A DNA stretch of 64,000 bases from Clostridia bacterium (GTDB lineage: Bacteria > Bacillota > Clostridia > Oscillospirales > CAG-272): NCBI GenBank assembly GCA_017482355.1, contig JAFUNJ010000012.1:186001-250000 (forward strand). The letters are read 5' to 3'. Made by a program: the position numbers and the translations under genes. Shown in pieces: positions 35,012 to 43,325 of this stretch; the first letter of the stretch is position 1; every line of letters begins with the position of its first letter. Under the pieces are notes generated by a model. It saw only the letters and a list, made by a program, of their open reading frames with translations, was not told the DNA's origin and did not search any database.

Positions 35012-35098
35012 TAAAAAATAGCCGACTATCGGGAACCGGTAGTCGACCATTATCGGTGGATCGTAGAGACGCCTGCCCATATCGCAGGCATATACCAA
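35012..35098 (-). promoter_or_regulatory. Purine riboswitch, guanine type, with terminator platform
   Basis: Read on the minus strand, the aptamer (35098-35036) shows the family's fixed parts: P1 ggta / tacc, P2 gcctgc / gcaggc closing the loop GATATGG, J2/3 with TCTAC, P3 with one bulged T closing loop CCGATAA, and J3/1 GACTA. The C in GACTA (position 74 of the xpt aptamer) predicts guanine or hypoxanthine binding rather than adenine. Directly after it a terminator (stem CGACTACCGG / CCGATAGTCG, then TATTTTTT) uses the J3/1 and P1 bases, so aptamer and terminator exclude each other. This arrangement predicts that ligand turns expression on. It lies before the YgjV-like gene. Confidence 0.88.
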
Positions 35099-35131
35099 AT
35101 ATCGTGGTGAACTTACCTCACCTACTAATAT

Positions 35132-35160
35132 ATTTTAGCATGTTTAAGTAAAAATGTCAA
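35132..35160 (-). promoter_or_regulatory. Promoter of the riboswitch transcript
   Basis: On the minus strand TTGACA (35160-35155) and TAAAAT (35137-35132) are 17 bp apart, with TGc before the -10 box. Transcription would start about 25-30 nt before the aptamer. Confidence 0.85.
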
Positions 35161-35232
35161 TACTTTTCAAAAAGTGCTAGCGAATTTTCAGCATAGTGCA
35201 TAAATTGAGGCGTTATTTTTCTACAGTTTAAA

Positions 35233-35272
35233 AAATCAAAAAACGAACCCGATCGGATCCGTTTTTTGATTT
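35233..35272 (-). terminator. Terminator of the purine permease gene
   Basis: A long stem (aaatcaaaaaacg / cgttttttgattt) with an inner GC-rich part is followed by a T-run on the minus strand, 6 bp after the permease stop. The bases from here to the riboswitch promoter show nothing else. Confidence 0.88.
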
Positions 35273-35277
35273 GATAT

Positions 35278-36783
35278 TTATTTTGTCGGAACGAAGAAGT
35301 ATATAATAAACAGGATTGAAACAACGATAGCCACAGCCGAGAAATCTCTCTTCGGCTTCTCGGTTTTCTTGACAGCGCTCTTTATCAGCTCGATAACGTA
35401 AGAGATGATTGACATAGCGGTGTAGGAAACGAGACCTACGCCGATACCCTTTGTTATTGAATAAGAAAGAACCATTACGGAAACGGTGAGGAATGCCGAG
35501 GTTGCACCTATTGCGTTGCTGAAGTCTATAGATTTAGCGTTGTTCTTCATCATGAGAACTCCGACGTAGATAAGCGCCGATGCGGCCGCCGCCGAGGGAA
35601 CGACTGCAAAGAGAGGAAGCGCGAACATAGATAGGAAGAACATACACGCGGTCGTAAACGCCGTAAGACCCGTTCTTCCGCCTGCCGATACGCCCGAGCC
35701 TGATTCAACGAAGGTAGTAACGGTAGAAGTACCGATCATTGCGCCCGTACAGGTCGCGATCGCATCGGACATCATTATCTGACCGTAGTTATGGGGCTTA
35801 TTATTTTCGTCGGAAAGGACCCTGTTTCCGCCACAGCAGCCGACGATCGTACCCATGGTATCGAACATATCAATCATACACATAGTGATAACTATCATTA
35901 TGATAGTGAACACCGATATTCCCTCAGGAATCACGCCCTCCTTGAACACACTGGTGAACGAGCCGAATACTGTATTATCGCCCGTAAAGAAGTTCCCGAA
36001 GTTCTCCCAGAATTTCCAGGATATACCGGGAGTTGTGCCCTTAAGGATCCCGAGGTCGGTTACACCAAACGGGATTCCGACGACAGTTGCACCGAGAAGA
36101 CCGATGATCACCGATCCCTTGACCTTGAGCTTGTCGAGAATTGCGATGATGAAAAGTCCGATCAACGCAACCGCGGCAGTTTTTGCCGCGTACGATTCGG
36201 GGTTTCCGTCGTTCACTATCTGCTTGCCCCAATTCGTGAAGTCGACAAATCCGACCTGCGTAAAGTCGTTCTGGACTATTATTCCTGCGTTTTGGAAGCC
36301 GATATATGCAATAAACAGACCGATACCGACCGAGATAGCGCTTCTCACCGGAAGGGGCATTCCGTCAAATGCAAGCTCGCGGAAGGTCTTTCCCTTGATC
36401 TTGATAAGGGAGAGAAGGAGGAAAAGAATACCCGAAATAAGGACGAGGAAGAACGCCTGTCCGGGGGTGAACTTTGCGGCATATCCTGCCCATCCGCCTA
36501 TAAGTCCGCCAGCCATAGAGTTCAGTCCCATACCCGATGCCTGTGCAAGTGGCATCTTGGCAAGGAATGCCATAAGCAGCGTGCCTATTACGGCGCCCAG
36601 CGCCGTTGCGATGAACGCCGACGACCAATACGGGCTTGCGGTGCTGCCGAATATCTGATTAGGGTTGACCGTCAAAATGTAGGACATTGCAAGGAAGGTA
36701 ACTATACCTGCAATTATCTCCGTTTTGACATTCGTTTGCTTCTTTACGGGATCGAACCCCAAAAGTTTTGCAAATTTTTTCAT
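35278..36783 (-). CDS. NCS2 family purine permease (AzgA/PbuG type)
   Basis: A protein of 501 residues with about 12-13 membrane segments: start KKFAKLLGFDPVKKQTNVKTEIIAGIVTFLAMSYIL, then MGLNSMAGGLIGG, GSVIIGLLGATVVGIPFG, FDTMGTIVGCCGG and TSTVTTFVESGSGVSAGGRTGL. These fit the AzgA-like group of proton symporters for adenine, guanine or hypoxanthine. ATG 36783 is chosen because aaaggaggaaacca precedes it; the frame extends to 36933 but that would cross the promoter. It is monocistronic, next to the riboswitch-controlled genes. Confidence 0.93.
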   Translation of the reverse strand: MKKFAKLLGFDPVKKQTNVKTEIIAGIVTFLAMSYILTVNPNQIFGSTASPYWSSAFIATALGAVIGTLLMAFLAKMPLAQASGMGLNSMAGGLIGGWAGYAAKFTPGQAFFLVLISGILFLLLSLIKIKGKTFRELAFDGMPLPVRSAISVGIGLFIAYIGFQNAGIIVQNDFTQVGFVDFTNWGKQIVNDGNPESYAAKTAAVALIGLFIIAILDKLKVKGSVIIGLLGATVVGIPFGVTDLGILKGTTPGISWKFWENFGNFFTGDNTVFGSFTSVFKEGVIPEGISVFTIIMIVITMCMIDMFDTMGTIVGCCGGNRVLSDENNKPHNYGQIMMSDAIATCTGAMIGTSTVTTFVESGSGVSAGGRTGLTAFTTACMFFLSMFALPLFAVVPSAAAASALIYVGVLMMKNNAKSIDFSNAIGATSAFLTVSVMVLSYSITKGIGVGLVSYTAMSIISYVIELIKSAVKKTEKPKRDFSAVAIVVSILFIIYFFVPTK

Positions 36784-36843
36784 TGGTTTCCTCCTTTGCT
36801 CAAAGAGCGATATAATAAAACTGTTGTTGAATCCAACACAATT

Positions 36844-36872
36844 AATATACACTAAAACGACCGAAAAGTCAA
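36844..36872 (-). promoter_or_regulatory. Promoter of the purine permease
   Basis: On the minus strand TTGACT (36872-36867) and TATATT (36849-36844) are 17 bp apart. No riboswitch pattern is visible in the 60-nt leader. Confidence 0.8.
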
Positions 36873-36894
36873 TAATTGAAGAAAAATATCGAAC

Positions 36895-36926
36895 AAAAAA
36901 GAGGATGCAGTTGCATCCTCTTTTTT
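36895..36926 (-). terminator. Terminator of the GH123-like gene
   Basis: The stem gaggatgca / tgcatcctc, flanked by A- and T-runs, lies 14 bp after the stop on the minus strand. Confidence 0.9.
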
Positions 36927-36939
36927 GTTTCATAGCTTT

Positions 36940-38700
36940 TTAAATACGCTTCGCTATTTCGCGATTAATGATCTCGCGGAATGACATCATTTGCTCAGCA
37001 GAACTCGGGATCGTAAAACAGGTTATCTCTTCACCGAAATGCGTTTCCGCAAGCGATATAACGTATTCGTAGCTCGTCAAGCTTTCAAGCAGCTTCAAGG
37101 CGCGAAGGTCGCATATCGCCTCGCGCATATAGACCTCTCTCAGTGAGCCGAGAACGCCGTCCGCACCGGGGTAAACTATGAAGGATGCACCAGGTCTCTG
37201 CTGATAGCCGCAAGGGTTAAGGAGCGGGTTAAAATATCCGCGCGACATTCTGTAATAATAGTAGTTGAAACCCCAATGAAGGAAGCCCGTAAGCTTATAT
37301 TTGAACGCCTGAAGTCCAAAAATTCGTGTGCGGTACGGTTTCGTCGTTATCAGTCGGTTTGAGCATTTCTCGGTGCTTTGCCCCTCGTAATATCCGCCCG
37401 TATAGTACGCCCAAAGATTTTTACATTTACCGTAAAAATCATCAATTCCGTCAATACATACTATGGGAGTATCGACCATTCCGTTTTCGTAAAATTCAAT
37501 TCGTGATAAGGCATCACCGCTTTCGACACCCGCAAGGAGCGGAGCAGCCGTTTCCTTCGCTATGCGGTAGCTGTCTATATTGGACAGGTCGGGCTCGTCA
37601 GATATGTGGTAAAACACATTATCGGAAACTCCCAGCTTCTCCGTGAAGCTTCTGAATGCGGTAATATAACATTCAAGAAACTCTCGGTATTCATCGGAAG
37701 AAGCATCTGTATCCCAGCCGAAGATGCGCTTTTCCTCGCCATTTACCGTTGCATATATGGCAGGAGCGTGTTTAGCTCCCCACTGTGTGAAAAGGTGCGG
37801 ATGCTCAAAATATTCAATTCCGCACTCAAGCGCAAGCTTCATCAGACGTTCAAGCCCGGAAAAATCAAAAACGTATCCCTTATCGCTTTTCGTTATTCCG
37901 ACAAGCTGTGCCTTTTTACGGTATTTTCCGATCGGCGTATCAAGGGGCGGCGTGAATGACGGAATCAAGAGAAGATTCATTCCGTAATCGGCGGCGTTCT
38001 TGAAATAGCTTTTCAGAAGCTCAAAATATTCCTCTCCAAATAGCTTTACGTTGTGAAGATCGGCAAGGCAATCGTAGTGAAACCAGTTCGTATATTTGAA
38101 GTCGATTTTCGGAAGAAGCGCACCGATAACTGTAAGGGTAAAGCTATCCTCAGCGATTGTTTCTCCTGTTAAAAGCGAAACGGCAGAAACCTTAATTTCG
38201 TAATCACCTGCTGGGAGCGCGTTTCTTTCCTCGTTTACCGTTATTACAAGCGACGAAAACGAGGTGTCGTTTGCATCAAGACGGTGCGGCTCGTTTTCTT
38301 CGCAATAGGGACACGACGGATCGGTATCTATACGCGTTATCTTGGGCAATGCACTTCTCGGAAGCAAAACATCCGGATAAAGGTCCACTCCTCTTTCCTC
38401 GGTTCCCGCCTCTATAAGCCACTCAACGTCCTTCGGCTCCGATGCCAGACCGTCGTCGGGTCTTTTTTGATACGGATGGATTATCGGAACCGAGTCAACA
38501 CGGTATACAGAAAAAGAAAGTCCCTCACAATGCACCGACACGCTTATCGGATAGCAGTCACCGCACGCCGCTTTATAGGCATAGGTGAAGGAATACGGCT
38601 CGTTTGCAAGAACGCTTGCGCGGTCAATGCTCGGCATTATTTCAGAGTCGTGAAATATTTTTGTTTGTGAATCGGTAATAAAGGTTATAAGGTTTGACAT
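36940..38700 (-). CDS. DUF4091 / GH123-like glycoside hydrolase
   Basis: A protein of 586 residues without signal peptide. The first 200 residues are beta-rich; the rest is a barrel with DFKYTNWFHYDCLADLHN, GMNLLLIPSFTPPLDTP, NVFYHISDEPD (near 360; the Asp-Glu pair fits the GH123 catalytic pair), LWAYYTGGYY and LTGFLHWGFNYYYY. DUF4091 domains are the catalytic part of GH123 beta-N-acetylgalactosaminidases and of related uncharacterised hydrolases. Cytoplasmic location and lack of a partner importer nearby leave the substrate open. Confidence 0.8.
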   Translation of the reverse strand: MSNLITFITDSQTKIFHDSEIMPSIDRASVLANEPYSFTYAYKAACGDCYPISVSVHCEGLSFSVYRVDSVPIIHPYQKRPDDGLASEPKDVEWLIEAGTEERGVDLYPDVLLPRSALPKITRIDTDPSCPYCEENEPHRLDANDTSFSSLVITVNEERNALPAGDYEIKVSAVSLLTGETIAEDSFTLTVIGALLPKIDFKYTNWFHYDCLADLHNVKLFGEEYFELLKSYFKNAADYGMNLLLIPSFTPPLDTPIGKYRKKAQLVGITKSDKGYVFDFSGLERLMKLALECGIEYFEHPHLFTQWGAKHAPAIYATVNGEEKRIFGWDTDASSDEYREFLECYITAFRSFTEKLGVSDNVFYHISDEPDLSNIDSYRIAKETAAPLLAGVESGDALSRIEFYENGMVDTPIVCIDGIDDFYGKCKNLWAYYTGGYYEGQSTEKCSNRLITTKPYRTRIFGLQAFKYKLTGFLHWGFNYYYYRMSRGYFNPLLNPCGYQQRPGASFIVYPGADGVLGSLREVYMREAICDLRALKLLESLTSYEYVISLAETHFGEEITCFTIPSSAEQMMSFREIINREIAKRI

Positions 38701-38744
38701 TTATGCTTCTCCAACCAACAGTTACAGTTTTCCCTTTGCGTAAA

Positions 38745-38773
38745 GTCTAACATAAAAAATGGTGCGATGTCAA
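38745..38773 (-). promoter_or_regulatory. Promoter of the GH123-like gene
   Basis: On the minus strand TTGACA (38773-38768) and TTAGAC (38750-38745) are 17 bp apart. The -10 box is poor but the -35 is perfect. Confidence 0.55.
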
Positions 38774-38787
38774 TACGATATAAAAGC

Positions 38788-38816
38788 AAAAAGCCGCACG
38801 TTAATGCGACTTTTTT
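38788..38816 (-). terminator. Terminator downstream of the CPBP gene
   Basis: On the minus strand the stem aaaagtcgca / tgcggctttt with loop ttaacg and a T-run lies about 80 bp after the CPBP stop, between it and the next promoter. Confidence 0.8.
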
Positions 38817-38895
38817 GAATTTATATTTAATATTCTTTTATTACGTCCAAACTTTTCATCTTCGTTATTTTCAATGCACAAAACTATCTCAAAAT

Positions 38896-39564
38896 TTAAG
38901 GTGTAAAAAGCATAAAGCCAATGGTATTTATCGCAAAATTTGCAAACATATGTATTAGCCACGACATATAGACGTTGTCGTATTTTTCGTTGAAATAGTT
39001 GAATATCACGCCGCCAGCGAAAAGTCCTAGCAGGGTGAGGAGCAGCACGGGCAGAGCGAACCATCCGATCATCATAGCTATATGGTAAAGTGCGAACAAA
39101 GCCGCGCTGAAAACGTACGCAAATCTTCTCGTTGAAAACCTTTTTAGCGTCAAAAACGCAAAGCCACGGAAGAAAAATTCTTCGAGTAAGGAGTTTGCAA
39201 AGGATATATAAAGTGCTACGAATATGAAATTCTCCTTGCTTACGCCCGTCTGTGAGGTCAAGCTTTCGGTCAGCGAAGAAAAGTCGAACACGTCTTTAAA
39301 GAGCAAATACGCGCACAGAATGAATGCGTACACCGCCGCGCCAAGCGCAAGTGCTATCCAAAAGCCCTTGGCTTGGGGGACAAAAAGACGTTTTAATTTG
39401 CAGTTTTTGTCGTACAATGAATAGAGCACAGGCAAAAGCAGGAAAAGCACGATCTTAATTGCAGATTTCGTTATATATCCGGGTTGGATCACCGCATCGA
39501 CGAGCCCCATACACAGACAGGCTAAGATGACTATGGAAAGGATTATGTATTTCTGTTTTTTCAA
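38896..39564 (-). CDS. CPBP family intramembrane metalloprotease
   Basis: A protein of 222 residues with about seven membrane segments and the CPBP motifs: EEFFFRG (near 128; Glu-Glu-x3-Arg), FALYHIAM and WLIHMFAN. The family contains Rce1-type proteases and bacterial immunity or processing proteins; no peptide substrate is nearby. The start is TTG 39564, decided by ggagg 8 bp upstream. An extended -10 (TGCTATAAT, 39605-39597) lies just upstream. Confidence 0.88.
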   Translation of the reverse strand: MKKQKYIILSIVILACLCMGLVDAVIQPGYITKSAIKIVLFLLLPVLYSLYDKNCKLKRLFVPQAKGFWIALALGAAVYAFILCAYLLFKDVFDFSSLTESLTSQTGVSKENFIFVALYISFANSLLEEFFFRGFAFLTLKRFSTRRFAYVFSAALFALYHIAMMIGWFALPVLLLTLLGLFAGGVIFNYFNEKYDNVYMSWLIHMFANFAINTIGFMLFTP

Positions 39565-39609
39565 GTCATCGCCTCCGTAGATCGTGGTTTGGGTTAATTA
39601 TAGCATACT

Positions 39610-40284
39610 TTATAAATCTAGTTTTCTTTTTTCAAAAACGCTGCATGCTCCGATATAAAAGAGAAGCAGCGAAACGCTGATGAGGATTCCTGCGATTATG
39701 TCAGTAAACCAATGAACTCCCGAAAGGAGTCGTCCGATGACTGTTGCGGCAATCAGAACGGCGCAAACGGAAATAGACGCGACGCGCAGAGCTTTATTGC
39801 TTATTCTGTTAAAAAGCTGATGTATTGCGGCGCCGAAAACACAGAATGAAAGCATTGTGTGCGACGAGGGGAACGACGCTTCAAGCTCACCGTCGGTAAT
39901 TATCGGGCGGTAGTTGATAACTACTATTTCGAAGAGAACGTACGCGCAAGCTACCGCGACGAAAAATCCGCCGAGGACTATCAAATTTCTGTCTACCGCC
40001 TTAATGCTCTTCCCTTTTATAAGCTGATACACGCCGAGCAAGCCGAAGCAGGCGACAACTGCTATTGCGAGATATCCGAGAAGCTCCGTCACATCGTAGA
40101 GCGTCATATTAACGCCGATAAGGTCGCGGAAATACGTATTTATGCCCGAAAGTCCTATTTCGCTGCCGTTCGGTCCGACCGATTTTACGTCAACGGTCTT
40201 TACAAGTAACATAAGAACAGCGAAAAGCAAAAGCGCTACCGCACCCATAATAAAATATTTTTTGGCTGTTTTCTTGTCAGTCAT
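39610..40284 (-). CDS. PAP2-family membrane phosphatase
   Basis: A protein of 224 residues with six membrane segments. The three phosphatase motifs are partly conserved: VINYRPI (motif 1, reduced), ASFPSSHTM (motif 2) and GRLLSGVHWFTDI (motif 3 with catalytic His). Members dephosphorylate lipid phosphates such as undecaprenyl pyrophosphate or phosphatidic acid. ATG 40284 is chosen because tggagaaaa precedes it; an upstream GTG at 40299 would overlap that RBS. Confidence 0.88.
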   Translation of the reverse strand: MTDKKTAKKYFIMGAVALLLFAVLMLLVKTVDVKSVGPNGSEIGLSGINTYFRDLIGVNMTLYDVTELLGYLAIAVVACFGLLGVYQLIKGKSIKAVDRNLIVLGGFFVAVACAYVLFEIVVINYRPIITDGELEASFPSSHTMLSFCVFGAAIHQLFNRISNKALRVASISVCAVLIAATVIGRLLSGVHWFTDIIAGILISVSLLLFYIGACSVFEKRKLDL

Positions 40285-40314
40285 TTTGTTTTTCTCCACA
40301 TTTTAATTATTTAC

Positions 40315-40343
40315 ATTTTATCGAAAATAATCGAGTTTGTCAA
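40315..40343 (-). promoter_or_regulatory. Promoter of the PAP2 gene
   Basis: On the minus strand TTGACA (40343-40338) and TAAAAT (40320-40315) are 17 bp apart, about 30 bp before the ATG. Confidence 0.85.
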
Positions 40344-40390
40344 TAACGAGAATAGAACATATTGTTCTTTCAAGAAATACAAACGACTGC

Positions 40391-40500
40391 GTCCCGCCGG
40401 TCATTCTGAGTGAAGCGCAGCGGAATCGAACGGCGAAGCCGCGTCGAGTGTAACGAGACGGAATCTAGGTGGGACTCCGCTCAGGATGACAAAGCGGGTC
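40391..40500. repeat. Dispersed palindromic repeat with inverted ends
   Basis: The ends are imperfect inverted repeats (gtcccgc ... tcattctgag and ctcaggatga ... gcgggtc). The inner part carries further GC-rich inverted pieces. The TCATTCTGAG...CGGAATC pattern is one I know from many bacterial genomes as a non-coding dispersed repeat. No ORF of merit. Confidence 0.7.
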
Positions 40501-40536
40501 TTATTTCAAGATGACCGCAGTTTACCGGTTTATGCA

Positions 40537-40562
40537 AAAATCCACCCAAACGGGTGGATTTT
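40537..40562 (-). terminator. Terminator of proS
   Basis: The stem aaaatccaccc / gggtggatttt with a 4-nt loop lies 5 bp after the proS stop on the minus strand. Confidence 0.9.
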
Positions 40563-40567
40563 CATTA

Positions 40568-42010
40568 TCAGTATGCTTTTGCCCAAAGGACGGTCGTCTT
40601 TGCGGGCTTACCGCAGCAAACGCACTTGCCTTCCTTGCCCTGCATATCGAAGGGTATGCAACGCGAGCCGACGCCCGTCAGCTCCTTGACCTTATCCTCG
40701 CACTCCTCGCTTTCGCACCAGAGAGCCGAGATGAAGCCGTCACCCTTCTCTTCAAGGGTCTTGATGATCTCATCGGTGTTTTCGCACTCGGTCATTTTGC
40801 TTGCTCTGTTTTCGAGCGCCTTGGCATAGATGCCTGCTCTCACTGCTTCAAGCTTATTTGCAACCTCGGTTTCAAGGTTATCGAGCGACACGAAGTCCTT
40901 GCTTCTGTCGTGACGCGCTACGAGAACGCACTGATTTCCCTCAATGTCGCGCGGACCGATCTCAAGGCGTACCGGTACACCCTTCATTTCGTATTCGGAA
41001 TACTTCCATCCGGCGGAGTTATCGCTGTCGTCGAGCTTTACTCTGAAGCCCGCCTTGGTGAGGCGATCCTTAAGCTCGTTTGCCTTTTCAAGCACGCCTT
41101 CCTTATGCTGTGCAACGGGAATGATAACGACCTGAATAGGTGCTACCGCAGGGGGAAGAACGAGGCCGTTATTATCGCCGTGAGTCATTATGATCGCGCC
41201 GATAAGACGAGTGGTCACGCCCCAGGAGGTCTGATGCGGGTACTGAAGCTGGTTATTCTTATCGGTATACTGGATATCGAACGCCTTTGCAAAGCCATCG
41301 CCGAAATAGTGAGAGGTTCCTGCCTGAAGCGCCTTACCGTCGTGCATAAGCGCCTCGATAGCGTAGGTCGCTTCCGCGCCTGCGAACTTATCGCTTTCGG
41401 TCTTCGGTCCCTTTATAACAGGCATTGCGAGGTCGTGCTCACAAAAGTCGGCGTAGATATTAAGCATACGAAGCGTTTCTTCGACTGCTTCCGCTGCCGT
41501 TGCGTGCATCGTATGTCCTTCCTGCCAAAGGAATTCTCTTGTACGGAGGAAGGGACGTGTATTCTTTTCCCATCTTACGACCGAGCACCACTGGTTATAG
41601 AGCTTCGGAAGGTCGCGGTAGGATTTGATGACGTTTGCGTAATGCTCGCAGAAAAGCGTTTCCGAGGTCGGGCGGACGCAGAGCTTTTCGGTCAACTTTT
41701 CGCTTCCGCCGTAGGTTACCCACGCAACCTCGGGAGCAAAGCCCTCAACGTGATCCTTTTCTTTATTGAGAAGCGTCTCGGGAATGAACATCGGCATATA
41801 CACGTTCTCGTGTCCTGTTTCCTTAAAACGGGTATCGAGGATCTTCTGTATATTTTCCCAAATTGCATAGCCATAGGGGCGGTATATCATACAGCCCTTT
41901 ACGCTTGAATAATCTATAAGATCTGCTTTTTTAACAACGTCCGTGTACCACTGTGCGAAGTCTTCGTCCATTGAAGTGATAGCTTCGACGAGCTTTTTGT
42001 CCTGTGCCAT
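40568..42010 (-). CDS. proS: Prolyl-tRNA synthetase (type 3, archaeal/eukaryotic-like)
   Basis: A 480-residue class II synthetase that charges tRNA-Pro. Motif 2 is seen in [27 protein letters not shown], motif 3 in [19 protein letters not shown], and the start ([22 protein letters not shown]) and the C-terminal zinc-type domain ending [18 protein letters not shown] mark it as the archaeal/eukaryotic-like form without the inserted editing domain. The usual C-terminal Tyr is present. The leader is about 50 nt and holds no T-box. Confidence 0.96.
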   Translation of the reverse strand: MAQDKKLVEAITSMDEDFAQWYTDVVKKADLIDYSSVKGCMIYRPYGYAIWENIQKILDTRFKETGHENVYMPMFIPETLLNKEKDHVEGFAPEVAWVTYGGSEKLTEKLCVRPTSETLFCEHYANVIKSYRDLPKLYNQWCSVVRWEKNTRPFLRTREFLWQEGHTMHATAAEAVEETLRMLNIYADFCEHDLAMPVIKGPKTESDKFAGAEATYAIEALMHDGKALQAGTSHYFGDGFAKAFDIQYTDKNNQLQYPHQTSWGVTTRLIGAIIMTHGDNNGLVLPPAVAPIQVVIIPVAQHKEGVLEKANELKDRLTKAGFRVKLDDSDNSAGWKYSEYEMKGVPVRLEIGPRDIEGNQCVLVARHDRSKDFVSLDNLETEVANKLEAVRAGIYAKALENRASKMTECENTDEIIKTLEEKGDGFISALWCESEECEDKVKELTGVGSRCIPFDMQGKEGKCVCCGKPAKTTVLWAKAY

Positions 42011-42053
42011 AGTATTTCCTTTCTTTTCGCAGATAGTTACATAATTTCATATC

Positions 42054-42082
42054 ATTATATAACAAAAAAGAAAGGTTGTCAA
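42054..42082 (-). promoter_or_regulatory. Promoter of proS
   Basis: On the minus strand perfect TTGACA (42082-42077) and TATAAT (42059-42054) are 17 bp apart. The -35 box touches the dispersed repeat upstream. Confidence 0.92.
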
Positions 42083-42346
42083 GGTGGTTTTTTCTCAACT
42101 TTCTTGCTTGCCCAAGAAAGGTGACTAAAGAACGGCACCAAGGAGACAACGGGTTTGAATTTTGCCTACGCAAAATTCTGCACACGTTTTCCCCTTTGGA
42201 ATCCCCCTTTCTGCTTTTGGAAGCTCTGCCACGTTATCTTGCCTTCCCCTCAGGGGAATGGCGTAAGAGGCAGAACCTCGGATGAGGTGTAGGCGGCAAC
42301 GCCGCCGTTGTAGGGCGGGGGCTTGCTTCCGCCGTTTGTTATAAAG
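42083..42346. repeat. Non-coding dispersed-repeat region
   Basis: No gene is supported here. The stretch contains several inverted pieces (tttcttgcttgcccaagaaa; gaattttgcctacgcaaaattc; cggcaacgccg) and the phrase accaaggagacaac, of a kind I remember from intergenic repeats of gut Clostridia. It probably is a mosaic of two repeat elements between proS and dapA. Confidence 0.55.
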
Positions 42347-43225
42347 TCACTTCACAAATCGCTCAATTTCCGCAAACAACGTTTCCTCGCATTTTGCGCT
42401 TGCGCGGGTAAGGGGCAGGCGAAGCTCGTGACGGCAAAGCCCGAGCTTTTCCATGCCGCTTTTTATCGGCATTGGATTGGTCTCGGTAAAGAGTGAGCGC
42501 ATAAGGGGAATGAAGCGGTGATAAAGCTTTTTGCACTCTTCCCTATCAGTTTCATAGAGCTTACAAAGATCTGACATCTGCCACGGAAACATATTTGATA
42601 CGACCGATATTACACCGTATCCGCCTATTGCGAGAACGGGGAGCGTCATATCGTCGTTTCCGCTGTATAACGGCAGATCTTCGCCGTATTTGCTTGCTAT
42701 ATAGGCGCATTTCGATATGCTTCCCGACGCTTCCTTTACGCCTGCCGCCATCGGGTGAGATGCGAAGCCGTCGTAGACGCTTTCGGGTATATCGGTGCCG
42801 GTGCGCGAAGGTATGTTATAAAGGATCGTCGGCACGCCTGCGCCCTCCGCTATACTGAGGAAATGCCGAAGAAGTCCCGATGCCGAGGGGCGGTTATAAT
42901 ACGGCGTAACGGCGAGTATTCCGTCTGCACCTGCGCGGACGGCTTCTCTTGAAAGCTCGACCGACGAGGCGGTATCATTGCAGGTCGTTCCGGCGATGAC
43001 GGGGACTCTGCCGTTTGAGACTTCTGCGACCGCCTCGGTTATCTCTATTTTTTCTTTTTTACTCAGCGTCGGTGCTTCGCCCGTCGTTCCGCAGACAACG
43101 AGTGCGTCGATGCCCTCGCTTATTTGAAATTCCGTCAGCTTTTTTAACGTCTCTATATCTATTTTGCCGCTCAAAAACGGCGTTACAAGCGCGGTTGCCG
43201 CGCCCTTAAACAGCGGTTTTTTCAC
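42347..43225 (-). CDS. dapA: 4-hydroxy-tetrahydrodipicolinate synthase
   Basis: A 292-residue TIM-barrel lyase/aldolase of lysine and diaminopimelate synthesis, condensing pyruvate and aspartate semialdehyde. CGTTGEAPTL (Thr pair near 45), TPYYNRPS (Tyr near 132), YNIPSRTG and the Schiff-base Lys in GVKEASG (near 160) are in place. The start is GTG behind aaaggagaa. No other lysine genes are adjacent. Confidence 0.94.
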   Translation of the reverse strand: MKKPLFKGAATALVTPFLSGKIDIETLKKLTEFQISEGIDALVVCGTTGEAPTLSKKEKIEITEAVAEVSNGRVPVIAGTTCNDTASSVELSREAVRAGADGILAVTPYYNRPSASGLLRHFLSIAEGAGVPTILYNIPSRTGTDIPESVYDGFASHPMAAGVKEASGSISKCAYIASKYGEDLPLYSGNDDMTLPVLAIGGYGVISVVSNMFPWQMSDLCKLYETDREECKKLYHRFIPLMRSLFTETNPMPIKSGMEKLGLCRHELRLPLTRASAKCEETLFAEIERFVK

Positions 43226-43261
43226 TATATTTCTCCTTTTATATTTATTTCACGAAAACAG

Positions 43262-43290
43262 TTGAAATTCCGTCGAATTTGTTATATAAT
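43262..43290 (+). promoter_or_regulatory. Promoter of queA
   Basis: TTGAAA (43262-43267) and TATAAT (43285-43290) are 17 bp apart, 36 bp before the queA ATG. Confidence 0.82.
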
Positions 43291-43312
43291 CAAATGGATA
43301 ATACCCATTTGA
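43290..43312. promoter_or_regulatory. Perfect inverted repeat over the queA start region
   Basis: TCAAATGG (43290-43297) and CCATTTGA (43305-43312) form a perfect 8-bp inverted repeat with 7 bp between. It starts at the last base of the -10 box and ends just before the queA RBS region, so it could be an operator or a leader hairpin. Confidence 0.5.
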
Positions 43313-43325
43313 AAGAATTTTGACT

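Noticed and set aside
35791..36855. 354-residue charged frame opposite the purine permease
   Set aside because: Antisense shadow; the permease on the other strand has strong family motifs and an RBS.
38896..39564. CPBP protease as bacteriocin immunity protein
   Set aside because: No bacteriocin precursor, exporter or small peptide gene was found in the surrounding 3 kb.
40511..41908. 465-residue open frame on the plus strand opposite proS
   Set aside because: It is the antisense shadow of proS, with no RBS and no recognisable domain.
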